Shown here piece by piece: positions 37,957 through 44,944 of a stretch of 64,000 nt of DNA. The position numbers and the translations under genes are program-made. The notes under the pieces are model-generated. The model did no database searches. It was given only the letters and a program-made list of their open reading frames with translations, and had not been told where the DNA came from. This DNA is from Nocardioides perillae (GTDB lineage: Bacteria > Actinomycetota > Actinomycetes > Propionibacteriales > Nocardioidaceae). The DNA is taken from positions 2,170,001 to 2,234,000 of the forward strand of contig NZ_JACCAC010000001.1 in the NCBI RefSeq assembly GCF_013409425.1. The letters run 5' to 3'. Position 1 is the stretch's first letter, and each line of letters opens with the position of its first letter.

Positions 37957-38421
37957 TTACGGGAGCACGATGCGCTGAACCGTCTGGCCGTCAGCATCGA
38001 GACCCACCAGGGCCCTCACGTCGTCCACCGGTGGTCGTACTAGGACGAAGCAGCGAAGGGGCGAGCCGTCCGAGGGACCTGCTGCGGCCACCACCTCACG
38101 GGTGCCAACTTCGGACCAGTGCTGGACGTCATCGGATTCGGCCCGAACTCGGGCAACTCGGCTCGAGGTCAAGCCGTAGAGGATGTAGTCCCCCTTGCCC
38201 GGTGTCAGGCCGCCCGCGAAGCCGATTTCGGTGACCGCCGGGATGTCGAACCCACCGCCAGCCTCATGCTCTTGACCGTCGATGAGAAGGCGAAGGAAGT
38301 GGTCGCCGTCCCATGGGCGGTAGGTGAGAGTCCAGGTGTGCTGCCCATCTCGGGTGGGGACCTCGTGGATCACGGTTTCAGCGATTCCGTCGCTCACATC
38401 GCGATGATGCCTCAGGCTCAC
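37957..38421 (-). CDS. Hypothetical protein, 154 aa
   Basis: A soluble, beta-rich looking protein (RDGQHTWTLTYRPWDGDHFL, then FDIPAVTEIGFAGGLTPGKG). I recognise no family. GTG start lies only 4 bp from the repeat array at 38426-38476, so the array is its promoter or leader region. Mixed codon use suggests an acquired gene. Confidence 0.6.
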   Translation of the reverse strand: MSLRHHRDVSDGIAETVIHEVPTRDGQHTWTLTYRPWDGDHFLRLLIDGQEHEAGGGFDIPAVTEIGFAGGLTPGKGDYILYGLTSSRVARVRAESDDVQHWSEVGTREVVAAAGPSDGSPLRCFVLVRPPVDDVRALVGLDADGQTVQRIVLP

Positions 38422-38425
38422 GCTG

Positions 38426-38476
38426 GTGACCGCTCATGCCGCGTTCAGGACGGCATAGCGTGACCGCTCATGCCGC
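38426..38476 (-). repeat. Palindromic repeat array A (1.5 units, inverted orientation)
   Basis: One 34-bp unit (38443-38476) and half a second (38426-38442), read on the minus strand as GCGGCATGAGCGGTCACGC plus the complementary arm. It directly precedes the gene at 37957-38421. From here to the IS end at 38560 nothing else is seen. Confidence 0.85.
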
Positions 38477-38611
38477 ATGCAAAGGCGGCGGAGGCGGCAA
38501 CGACTCCGAACAGCAGTGGCGTGGGTGCTTCGACGTCGGCCAGGTGCTGCACGGAGAAGTGTCGCGTGCCGGGTCTGATGGAGGCTCTCATTCCACGGAA
38601 GGATGAGAGTC

Positions 38612-38932
38612 ATGGCAGCACCGAGGAAATATCCCGAGGAGCTTCGGGAGCGGGCGATCCGGATGGCGGTCGACCTGCGGCGTGACCCGGCGACGAAGAC
38701 GGGCGCTCTGCGTCGGGTCGGTGAGCAGTTGGGGATCAATCCCGAGACGCTGCGCAACTGGGTCCAGCAGGCCGAGATCGACGAGGGGCACCGCCCCGGC
38801 GTGACCACCGCCGAGGCGCAGCGGATCGTCGAGCTCGAGCGTGAGGTTCGCGAGCTGCGGCGGGCGAACGAGATCTTGCGGACGGCGTCGGCGTTTTTCG
38901 CCGCGGCGGAGCTCGACCGCAAGTTGAAGTGA
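38612..38932 (+). CDS. IS3-family transposase OrfA
   Basis: A 106-residue DNA-binding subunit: HTH in RVGEQLGINPETLRNWVQQA (about 35-54), then a leucine-zipper-like coiled coil (RIVELEREVRELRRANEILR). It ends just after the typical ASAFFAAAELDRKLK. ATG at 38612 has GGAAGGA at proper distance; an ATG at 38603 does not. OrfB lies in the -1 frame, and the run of five T at 38894-38898 is a plausible slip site. Confidence 0.92.
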   Translation: MAAPRKYPEELRERAIRMAVDLRRDPATKTGALRRVGEQLGINPETLRNWVQQAEIDEGHRPGVTTAEAQRIVELEREVRELRRANEILRTASAFFAAAELDRKLK

Positions 38933-39876
38933 CCACGGCGGTGCTGGTCGATTACATCGACCAGCACCGCGGCCGGTTCGGGGTCGAGCCGATCTGCACC
39001 GTCCTACGACGGGCCGGGATGCAGATCGCCCCGAGCACCTACTACGCCGCCAAGGCCCGGCCGCCGTCGGCGCGAGCGGTCGCCGACGAGCAGCACCTGC
39101 AGGTGCTCCGCCGGGTGCACTCGGAGAACTACGGCGTCTACGGGGTGCGGAAGATGCACGCCGAGCTCAACCGGCGCGGCCACCGGATCGCCAGGTGCAC
39201 CGTGCACCGGCTGATGCGTGCCGACGGGCTCCGTGGGATCAGCAGAGGCAAGGGCCCACGCACCACGATCCCCGGGAGCGGACCCGACACGAGGCCGGAC
39301 CTGCTGGACCGCGACTTCAAGGCGCCGGCACCGAACCGGGTCTGGGTCGCCGACATCACCTACTGCCGCACCTTCGCCGGCTGGGTCTACGCGGCCTTCG
39401 TCATCGACGTCTACTCCCGCCGCGTCGTGGGCTGGCAACTGTCGAAGAGCCTGCGCACCGACCTGGCGCTGGACGCCCTCGAGATGGGCCTGTGGACTCG
39501 CCAGCACGCCGGCCAGGACACCACCGGCGTGATCGCACACTCCGACAAGGGCGTTCAGTACCTCGCGGTGCGCTACACCCAGCGACTGGCCGAGGCCGGC
39601 GCCGTCGCGTCGGTCGGGTCGACAGGCGATTCCTACGACAACGCCCTGGCCGAGGCGTTCAACTCGCTGTTCAAGGCCGAGCTGGTCCGCAACAAGGGAC
39701 CGTGGAAGAGCATCGACGACCTCGAGATCGCCGTCGCGGAGTACATCGACTGGTTCAACCACCGACGCCTGCACGGCGAGATCGGACTCGTCCCACCCGT
39801 CGAGTTCGAGGACGAGCACTACCGGCACAACCCCGCCCCGACTACCGTCGGCGCGTCGGTTCAGAGCCTCCACTGA
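38929..39876 (+). CDS. IS3-family transposase OrfB (integrase core)
   Basis: A 315-residue DDE recombinase. The N-terminal HTH_21 region (YGVYGVRKMHAELNRRG) precedes the catalytic residues: Asp in VWVADITYCRTFAGW, Asp in VIAHSDKGVQY and Glu in NALAEAFNSLFKAELV. GTG start overlaps OrfA by GTGA, and the frame is open back to the T run, so an OrfAB fusion by -1 shift is possible. No defect is visible, so the element may be active. Confidence 0.93.
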   Translation: MTTAVLVDYIDQHRGRFGVEPICTVLRRAGMQIAPSTYYAAKARPPSARAVADEQHLQVLRRVHSENYGVYGVRKMHAELNRRGHRIARCTVHRLMRADGLRGISRGKGPRTTIPGSGPDTRPDLLDRDFKAPAPNRVWVADITYCRTFAGWVYAAFVIDVYSRRVVGWQLSKSLRTDLALDALEMGLWTRQHAGQDTTGVIAHSDKGVQYLAVRYTQRLAEAGAVASVGSTGDSYDNALAEAFNSLFKAELVRNKGPWKSIDDLEIAVAEYIDWFNHRRLHGEIGLVPPVEFEDEHYRHNPAPTTVGASVQSLH

Positions 39877-39891
39877 ACCCGGCACGCGACA

Positions 39892-40133
39892 GATGGCCGT
39901 GATGGTCGCTCGCACTCCTACTAGGGAACGCGCTGCAACGCCACGCAACGACCATCCGATCAGCAACCCCGAGTTGTTCATGACCCCTGAGATTCCCCCT
40001 GCCGCCGTCGCCTCGGTGATGGGCGGCAGTCGGCCCGATCGTGCCGGAGACAAAGCCTCGCTGACTAGTGCGTCCCACGCATAAGTCCGGGTGTCGTGGT
40101 TCGCGACTTAGTCGGCGTTACGCCCACGACCGG
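39892..40133. other. Interval without a supported gene
   Basis: Between the IS right end and repeat array B I see no convincing coding region; a 63-codon frame at 39893-40084 has no family features or good start. It may be the former neighbour sequence of the insertion site. Confidence 0.4.
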
Positions 40134-40201
40134 GCGTCACGCCCCTGGATGCGGCATGAGCGGTCACGCTCTGCCGTCCTGGATGCGGCATGGTTGGGCG
40201 C
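40134..40201 (+). repeat. Palindromic repeat array B
   Basis: A partial unit, one full 34-bp unit (40151-40184), and a last copy that changes after GCGGCATG into GTTGGGCGC. It lies just downstream of the 108-aa membrane protein gene on the minus strand. Confidence 0.8.
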
Positions 40202-40247
40202 GCATCCCCTTTCACGGCGGAAGCAAGGCACCCCAAAGAAGCTCGGG

Positions 40248-40574
40248 TCAGCGGTCTGCCGATGCGAGGCCGCTGCGCCGCATGCGCCGGGCGGACCGCG
40301 CGAGTGAAGTGGCAATCGCGGCGGCGCACGACGCAGACAGCGCGGTCGCCAGTGCTACCAGGGCGTGAGGCGTCCTCGTCACGACAACAGTGGTTCCAGC
40401 ACGCTTATAGGAACAGGTTGTCTCGTGCAGTCCGTAGTCGCGCCGAATACTGAAGTACTCGACGGTCCCGAGTGGTGGGTTGTGCTCGCAACCTGTCGCT
40501 ATCTGATAAAGCTGCGCGACCCCAAGCATGGCTGCGACACCCATCATCAACAGCAGCGTCAGTCTGGTTCTCAT
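40248..40574 (-). CDS. Hypothetical two-helix membrane protein, 108 aa
   Basis: An N-terminal helix (MRTRLTLLLMMGVAAMLGVA), a polar exposed loop with two Cys (ATGCEHN, HETTCSYK) that could form a disulphide, then a second helix (HALVALATALSASCAAAIAT) and a basic tail. The ATG follows GGGGGGCAAGG, and a TATGCT -10-like box lies at 40599-40604. No family recognised. It sits between repeat arrays B and C. Confidence 0.55.
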   Translation of the reverse strand: MRTRLTLLLMMGVAAMLGVAQLYQIATGCEHNPPLGTVEYFSIRRDYGLHETTCSYKRAGTTVVVTRTPHALVALATALSASCAAAIATSLARSARRMRRSGLASADR

Positions 40575-40626
40575 CCTTGCCCCCCGAGTGCGAGTCGAGC
40601 ATAAGTCCAGCGGACCGTTGTCGGGC

Positions 40627-40706
40627 GCTCTGCCGTCTCGAACGCGGCATGAGCGGTCACGCTTTGCCGTCCTGCATGCGGCATGGTCGGGAGCTCGCGC
40701 CCCGAC
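40627..40706 (+). repeat. Palindromic repeat array C
   Basis: Half unit, full unit at 40644-40677, and a final variant starting GCGGCATG that runs into a second hairpin (GTCGGG ... CCCGAC). It separates two small membrane-protein genes. Confidence 0.8.
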
Positions 40707-40751
40707 GGTGCTCCGAGCGAAGCGGCATGACCGACCACCACATCGAGACCC

Positions 40752-40976
40752 TCAGCGGGAATGGCTGCGCCGGTGTCTAAACAGGTAGCCCAAAGTGACG
40801 AGCGCTCCGAGCGCCGAGATTCCATCGGAAAGGTTTGCGGCGAGGAAACCATCGAGCTCGACGATTCGAGTCACCGCCCACAGCGCGAGATTGCCGAGAA
40901 TCATCAGCGCGGCTCCGAGGAACATCGCCGTGGCGATCCGGATGCCCTTCTCCTCGCGCCGCGTCTGGGTCTGCAC
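40752..40976 (-). CDS. Hypothetical two-helix membrane protein, 74 aa
   Basis: A basic N-terminus (MQTQTRREEKGIRIA) is followed by two transmembrane helices (about 14-34 and 46-64, the second in LSDGISALGALVTLGYLF) and a basic C-terminus. GTG start is chosen by the position of the first helix; the frame continues upstream without a better start. No family recognised. It sits between arrays C and D. Confidence 0.55.
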   Translation of the reverse strand: MQTQTRREEKGIRIATAMFLGAALMILGNLALWAVTRIVELDGFLAANLSDGISALGALVTLGYLFRHRRSHSR

Positions 40977-41024
40977 ACAGGCAGTATGCACGCGACGCGC
41001 AGCGGCCCCTAGGGCTGGTTCAGA

Positions 41025-41211
41025 GGTCACGCTTTGCCGTCCTGGATGCGGCATGAGCGGTCACGCTATGCCGTCCTGGATGCGGCATGAGCGGTCACGC
41101 TCTGCCGTCCTGCATGCGGCATGAGCGGTCACGCTATGCCGTCCTGCATGCGGCATGAGCGGTCACGCGATGCCGTCCTGAACGCGGCATGGTTGGGCGC
41201 TGCGCCCCGAC
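41025..41211 (+). repeat. Palindromic 34-bp tandem repeat array D
   Basis: Four perfect-length 34-bp units start at 41048, 41082, 41116 and 41150, flanked by partial copies on both sides. Each unit folds into a hairpin: CGGCAT-g-AGCG, loop GTCA, then CGCT-ATGCCG (10 bp, one bulged G). Units differ at a few bases mainly in the second arm and in the linker CCTGGAT/CCTGCAT/CCTGAAC. There are no spacers. Confidence 0.92.
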
Positions 41212-41229
41212 AGCGGCATGGTTGGTCAC

Positions 41230-41382
41230 TCAGCGGCGGCGGTGCCTCAAGAAGCGAACTACGAGGACAACGACGGCAACCCAGAACGCGATGGCCAGAA
41301 CGAATACGAACAGTTCGGCGATCGACGGAAGGCCTCGTGAGGATGACGCAGCGAGCGTTTGAGCCGCGAGAAAGGTGCGCAC
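41230..41382 (-). CDS. Small single-helix membrane protein, 50 aa
   Basis: A polar N-terminus (MRTFLAAQTLAASSSRG), one strongly hydrophobic helix at about 22-43 (AELFVFVLAIAFWVAVVVLV) and a basic end RFLRHRRR, consistent with an N-out or tail-anchored small protein. The GTG start has a perfect leaderless promoter, TAGCCT and a 6-nt gap. It ends 18 bp before array D. No known family; size and charge pattern would fit a regulator of a membrane protein or a type I toxin, but neither is shown. Confidence 0.65.
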   Translation of the reverse strand: MRTFLAAQTLAASSSRGLPSIAELFVFVLAIAFWVAVVVLVVRFLRHRRR

Positions 41383-41388
41383 CGCCGC

Positions 41389-41394
41389 AGGCTA
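41389..41394 (-). promoter_or_regulatory. -10 box of the 50-aa membrane protein gene (leaderless)
   Basis: Minus-strand TAGCCT, 6 nt before the GTG at 41382. Confidence 0.55.
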
Positions 41395-41477
41395 GCCGCA
41401 CTCGCCCCGATACCGGCATGGTCGGGCAATTGGACCATTCACCGGCATAAGCAAGCAACCCGGGAGACGATCACGGG

Positions 41478-41852
41478 ATGGACCTGATTGGCCATATTGA
41501 CATGGTGGCGGCTGAGTTGCGAACGGATCCGACTGAGACCTACGAGGTCGGCGTCGGAGTGGCCTCTGCCGCCTGGTGGTTCGTCGGGGATGCGAACGTC
41601 GGTGAGGCGGCGAGGCTGATCAGCGATGTGTTCGGAACGTGGGCGGAGGTCATTCACACCCATGGACACTCCGGCGGCTCGACAGAGGCGGAAGTGCTGC
41701 AGGCTCACGACCAGATCGAGGCGGCAGTCGCTGATTGGTCGGCCTCCGGCAGGGAGGACCCGGTTGCCTTCGGGCGGCGCTGGCGGGCGACGTTAGACCG
41801 TGTGTACGCGCCCTGGCTCGAAGAGTTCACGCTCAACACGGCAGCGGAGTGA
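41478..41852 (+). CDS. Hypothetical protein, 124 aa
   Basis: A soluble acidic protein rich in Trp (WWFVGDANVGEAARL, WAEVIHTHGHSGG, WSASGRED, WRATLDRVYAPWLEEF), mostly helical in character. No family recognised. The codon use is less GC-rich than the core. A perfect hairpin follows 33 bp after the stop. Confidence 0.6.
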   Translation: MDLIGHIDMVAAELRTDPTETYEVGVGVASAAWWFVGDANVGEAARLISDVFGTWAEVIHTHGHSGGSTEAEVLQAHDQIEAAVADWSASGREDPVAFGRRWRATLDRVYAPWLEEFTLNTAAE

Positions 41853-41885
41853 TCGGTCGATTGACGGCGGCGACTCCGCTCATCC

Positions 41886-41913
41886 CCGTCCGCTCATCGG
41901 CATGAGCGGACGG
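41886..41913. terminator. Perfect hairpin at the right edge of the island
   Basis: CCGTCCGCTCAT and its exact complement (12 bp) close a CGGC loop, behind the 124-aa gene. It probably terminates that gene. It carries the core of the island repeat family (CGGCATGAGCGG), matching the variant at 37437. Confidence 0.75.
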
Positions 41914-41931
41914 CGTGACGCCCGCTTCGAG

Positions 41932-42367
41932 TCAGGCAGTCCGGTTGTAGGTCGTGAGTTTGGCGACCCCGACGACGTAGCCGTCGCCGTCGCACGAATC
42001 GCTGTTCAGGAAGGACCGCGTGAGGGTGGTCGCGCGATCAGCGGTTGCGACGACGACGCCGCTCGCGTCGGACAGCTCGACGGTGACCTCGACCGGCCCG
42101 GGCTGGAGCCGCGTCCCAAGTCGTCGGAGGTCGCGTCCACCTACCGGCCGACCGGGCCCTCGGGTGCGGGCCGGAGCGCGGCCGTGCCCGTCGCGCACCC
42201 ACGGGCGTCGCAGACCTCCACCCTCACGGTCCCTGACGCCACGACGAGGGCGCGGGGGATCGTCACGGACAGGCCGTGGAGCCGCCGACGTCGGAGCAAC
42301 CCGTCCGGGGGCAGCCCGTGACCCCCGCGAGCACGAGCAGCCGGGCCGGGGCGAGGGGGCTGGCGAG
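41932..42367 (-). pseudogene. Decayed small lipoprotein gene (at least two frameshifts)
   Basis: Three successive pieces of one protein are found in three frames. The first (to the TGA at 42263) has a hydrophobic helix and lipobox-like LAGVTGC, then CSDVGGSTAC. The second (to the TAG at 42141) reads VTIPRALVVASGTVRVEVCD. The third (to the TGA at 41932) reads PVEVTVELSDASGVVVATAD and ends with DSCDGDGYVVGVAKL. No start codon is clear for the first piece. It resembles the small Cys-rich lipoproteins common in Nocardioides-like genomes. Function unknown. Confidence 0.6.
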
Positions 42368-42422
42368 CCGGCGGGCGCGGCGTACGCCTGGGGCGGCGTC
42401 GCCGCGCCCGACCGGGCGCGCG

Positions 42423-43340
42423 TCAGGCGGGGGTGGTGCGACCCAGCAGGTGGGCGGAGCCGGAGCGGGAGCTGAGCGAGAAGGCCCAGCCCTCGCCCGA
42501 GGGGCGGGCGCCGAAGGCGACCGTGCCCGGCAGCAGCACCGGCTTGCGGAAGGACACCTCGACGCTGACGGCGCCGGGCAGCCTGTTCTCCAGCGCCGCG
42601 ATGCACCGCGCCTTGCTCCACATGCCGTGGGCGATCTGGCGGGGGAAGCCGAGCGCCTTGGCGGTGAGCGGGTAGAGGTGGATCGGGTTGCGGTCGCCCG
42701 AGACCGCGCCGTAGCGGCGACCGAGGTCACCGGGCAGGCTCCACCGGGTGCTGCCCGCCGGCACGTCCTCGAGCACGAGACCGGTGGGCGCGTCGGGGTT
42801 GCTCTTCCCTCGGCGCAGGTAGGTCGAGGTGCTCTCCCACACGAGCTCGCCGTCGGCCGAGGCCTGGGTGCGGAAGTCGAGCACCACGCCCTTGGCGTGC
42901 GGCCGGGCGGGGGAGACCTGCACCGCCACGTCGAGCACCTCGCCGACGCCGATCGCGCGGTGGGCGGTGATCGCGTTCTCGACGTGCACCGTGCCGATCG
43001 CGGGGTAGGGGAACGCCCGGTCGGTCATGATCGCCATGTGCAGCGGGAAGGCCGCCATGTGGGGGTAGGTCACCGGCACGGTGTCCTTGACCGGGAAGCC
43101 GCACACCGCGGCGTACGCCTCGACGTGGTCGCGCTCGAGCCGCACGCCGTGGCGGGCGTAGGACAGTCCTGCGAAGTCCTCGCGCGAGCCCTTGCGCACG
43201 CCCGGCAGCGAGCCGACCACCGGCACGGTCGGCAGCGCCGCCCGCACCAGGGTGCTGAGGCTGCCCGGGGGCTGCTCGAGCAGGACGGTGCGGTCGGGGT
43301 GCGCGGCGTCGCTGCGGCCGCTCGGCTGCTGCCCGGCCAT
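42423..43340 (-). CDS. MaoC-type 3-hydroxyacyl-thioester dehydratase (HtdX-like)
   Basis: A 305-residue double-hotdog hydratase. The N-terminal hotdog (about 55-150) is degenerate; the C-terminal one has the hydratase motif YGAVSGDRNPIHLYPLTAKA (about 208-227) with catalytic Asp and His, then FPRQIAHGMWSKARCI. It dehydrates 3-hydroxyacyl-thioesters in fatty acid synthesis or elongation. The ATG overlaps the fabG4 stop (TGATG). The gene order htdX-fabG4-fadA2 is that of Rv0241c-Rv0242c-Rv0243. Confidence 0.9.
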   Translation of the reverse strand: MAGQQPSGRSDAAHPDRTVLLEQPPGSLSTLVRAALPTVPVVGSLPGVRKGSREDFAGLSYARHGVRLERDHVEAYAAVCGFPVKDTVPVTYPHMAAFPLHMAIMTDRAFPYPAIGTVHVENAITAHRAIGVGEVLDVAVQVSPARPHAKGVVLDFRTQASADGELVWESTSTYLRRGKSNPDAPTGLVLEDVPAGSTRWSLPGDLGRRYGAVSGDRNPIHLYPLTAKALGFPRQIAHGMWSKARCIAALENRLPGAVSVEVSFRKPVLLPGTVAFGARPSGEGWAFSLSSRSGSAHLLGRTTPA

Positions 43341-44677
43341 CAGGCGCCCAGCATCATCTGGCCGCAGACCCGCACGACGTTGCCGTTGACGGCGGTCGAG
43401 GCGGGGTTGGCGTACCACGCGATGGTCTCGGCGACGTCGACCGGCAGGCCGCCCTGCGACATCGCGTTGAGGCGCTGGCCGACCTCGCGGGTGGCGAAGG
43501 GGACCGCTGCGGTCATCGCGGTGACGATGAAGCCGGGCGCGACGGCGTTGACGGTGATGCCGTCGGAGACCTCGCCGGCGAGGCTGTCCACCAGGCCGAT
43601 GACGCCGGCCTTCGACGCGGCGTAGTTGGTCTGGCCGACGTTGCCCGCGATGCCGGCGATCGAGGCGACCCCGACGATGCGGCCGTTGTCGTTGACGACG
43701 CCCTGGGCCAGCAGCTCGCGGGTGATCCGCTCGGGCGCGGTCAGGTTGACCGCGATCACGGAGTCCCAGCGGTCCTCGGCCATGTTGGCCAGCTTCTTGT
43801 CGCGGGTGATGCCCGCGTTGTGAACGACCACGTCGACCCCGCCGTGCTTGGTCTGCAGGTGGTGCGCGATGCGCTGCGGCGCGTCCTTCGCGGTGATGTC
43901 GAGGACGAGGTGGTCGCCGTCGAGCTCACGCGCGAGCTTGACGAGGTCGTCGGCGGCCTGGGGCACGTCGACGCCGACCACGGTGGCGCCGTCGCGGTGC
44001 AGCACCCGAGCGATCTGCTCGCCGATGCCGCGGCTCGCGCCGGTCACCAGGGCGACCTTGCCGGCCAGCGGCTTCTCCCAGTCGGTGACCTCGGCGGCGT
44101 CGTGCGTGCCCGTGGTGCCGATGCGCACGACCTGGCCGGAGACGTAGGCCGACTTCGGCGAGAGCAGGAACGCCAGCGTCGAGGTGAGGGTCGAGGCCGA
44201 GGCGTCGGGCGCGACGTAGACGAGCTGGGCGGTCGTGCCCCGACCGGCCTCCTTGCCGAGCGAGCGCGTGAAGCCCTCGAGGGCGCGCTGCGCGACCCGC
44301 TCGGAGCCGCTGGTGTGCGCCGGGTCGGTGCCGATCACGACGAGTCGGGCGCAGGGTGCGAGGTTGCGCATCTGCGGGGTGAAGAACGCGCGCAGGGCAG
44401 CCAGGGCGGCGGCGTCGGTCAGGCCGGTGGCGTCGAAGACCAGGCCCTTGGCACGGGTGCCCTCGGGGAGCTCGGTGGCGTGGGTGACGCCGAGGCCGTC
44501 GAGCAGGCCCGGCAGCTCCTTGGCCAGCCGGCCGTCGCCGCCGAGCAGCACGGTGCCGTCGACGAGCGGGGCGCCCTCGCGCCAGCGGTCGAGGCGCACG
44601 GGGGCGGGCAGGCCGAGGTTCTTGACGAGCAGCTTGCCGATCGGGGTGCCGACGAAGGCCTGGTAGCGGTCGCTCAT
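43340..44677 (-). CDS. fabG4: 3-oxoacyl-ACP/CoA reductase (FabG4-like, high molecular weight FabG)
   Basis: A 445-residue two-domain reductase. The N-terminal 205 residues form a flavodoxin-like domain that lacks the NAD(P) loop; the C-terminal SDR domain (from about 212) has TGASRGIG, VVHNAGITRDKKL, Ser in VASIAGIAGN and the YAASKAG active site. It reduces 3-oxoacyl-CoA with NADH or NADPH. The ATG follows CAGGAGG. Transcription starts in the shared region with fadA2, which holds a large operator. Shares a coupled stop/start with the dehydratase. Confidence 0.93.
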   Translation of the reverse strand: MSDRYQAFVGTPIGKLLVKNLGLPAPVRLDRWREGAPLVDGTVLLGGDGRLAKELPGLLDGLGVTHATELPEGTRAKGLVFDATGLTDAAALAALRAFFTPQMRNLAPCARLVVIGTDPAHTSGSERVAQRALEGFTRSLGKEAGRGTTAQLVYVAPDASASTLTSTLAFLLSPKSAYVSGQVVRIGTTGTHDAAEVTDWEKPLAGKVALVTGASRGIGEQIARVLHRDGATVVGVDVPQAADDLVKLARELDGDHLVLDITAKDAPQRIAHHLQTKHGGVDVVVHNAGITRDKKLANMAEDRWDSVIAVNLTAPERITRELLAQGVVNDNGRIVGVASIAGIAGNVGQTNYAASKAGVIGLVDSLAGEVSDGITVNAVAPGFIVTAMTAAVPFATREVGQRLNAMSQGGLPVDVAETIAWYANPASTAVNGNVVRVCGQMMLGA

Positions 44678-44760
44678 GGCGCGGGTCCTCCTGCGGGGAC
44701 GGTCTGCGGACGGTGCCTGACGGCGCGGGGTCGCGCGCGTCGGTGCGGTGCGGTGCTGCG

Positions 44761-44800
44761 GTGGACAGAAGTGCAACACTGAGTTGCACTCGGTGTCCAC
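44761..44800. promoter_or_regulatory. Large dyad operator between fabG4 and fadA2
   Basis: The core AGTGCAAC-ACTGA-GTTGCACT (44770-44790) has perfect 8-bp arms. Outer arms GTGGACA and TGTCCAC (44761-44767, 44794-44800) extend the dyad to 40 bp. TTGCAC at 44784-44789 may be the fadA2 -35 box, with TGACAT 17 bp later as -10. The same core precedes tetR at 48507. Confidence 0.8.
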
Positions 44801-44944
44801 CGGTGGTGACATGGCCCTCACCGGCTTCCCCGGGGCGGACCACCGTGCGATGCTACCGACAGGTAACCACGGGGGCCACCGCCCCTGTCGCCCCCTCGAC
44901 CACACCGCGGTCGCACCGCGATCCCGTCACCGCAGGAGTCAGAC

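Larger units (their letters stand above)
38560..39891 (+). mobile_element. IS3-family insertion sequence, complete, 1332 bp
   Basis: Bounded by inverted repeats: TGTCGCGTGCCGGGT is identical at both ends, and 26 of the outer 31 positions match (second conserved block TGGAGGCTCT). Ends are 5'-TG...CA-3'. It holds two overlapping transposase frames. The three bases outside the ends differ (AAG on the left, GAT on the right), so no target duplication is seen. Confidence 0.9.

Noticed and set aside
39893-40084. 63-codon frame after the IS
   Set aside because: No promoter, no SD, no hydrophobic or domain pattern.
41025-41211. CRISPR-like look of the 34-bp repeats
   Set aside because: The units are contiguous with no spacers, the few differences are inside the unit, and no cas gene is present.
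40640-41230. Short open frames starting at ATGAGCGGTCACGC in each repeat
   Set aside because: They arise because every repeat unit contains an ATG; the peptides are just translated repeats and end at random.
41129-41458. 109-codon minus-strand frame overlapping the repeat array
   Set aside because: It crosses the repeats in a frame different from the better supported 50-aa gene and has no coding character.
37437-41913. Chromosomal integron cassette array
   Set aside because: There is no tyrosine-recombinase integrase in the window and the repeats lack the paired attC core sites at proper spacing; only single GTTGGGC-like matches occur. Kept only as an analogy.
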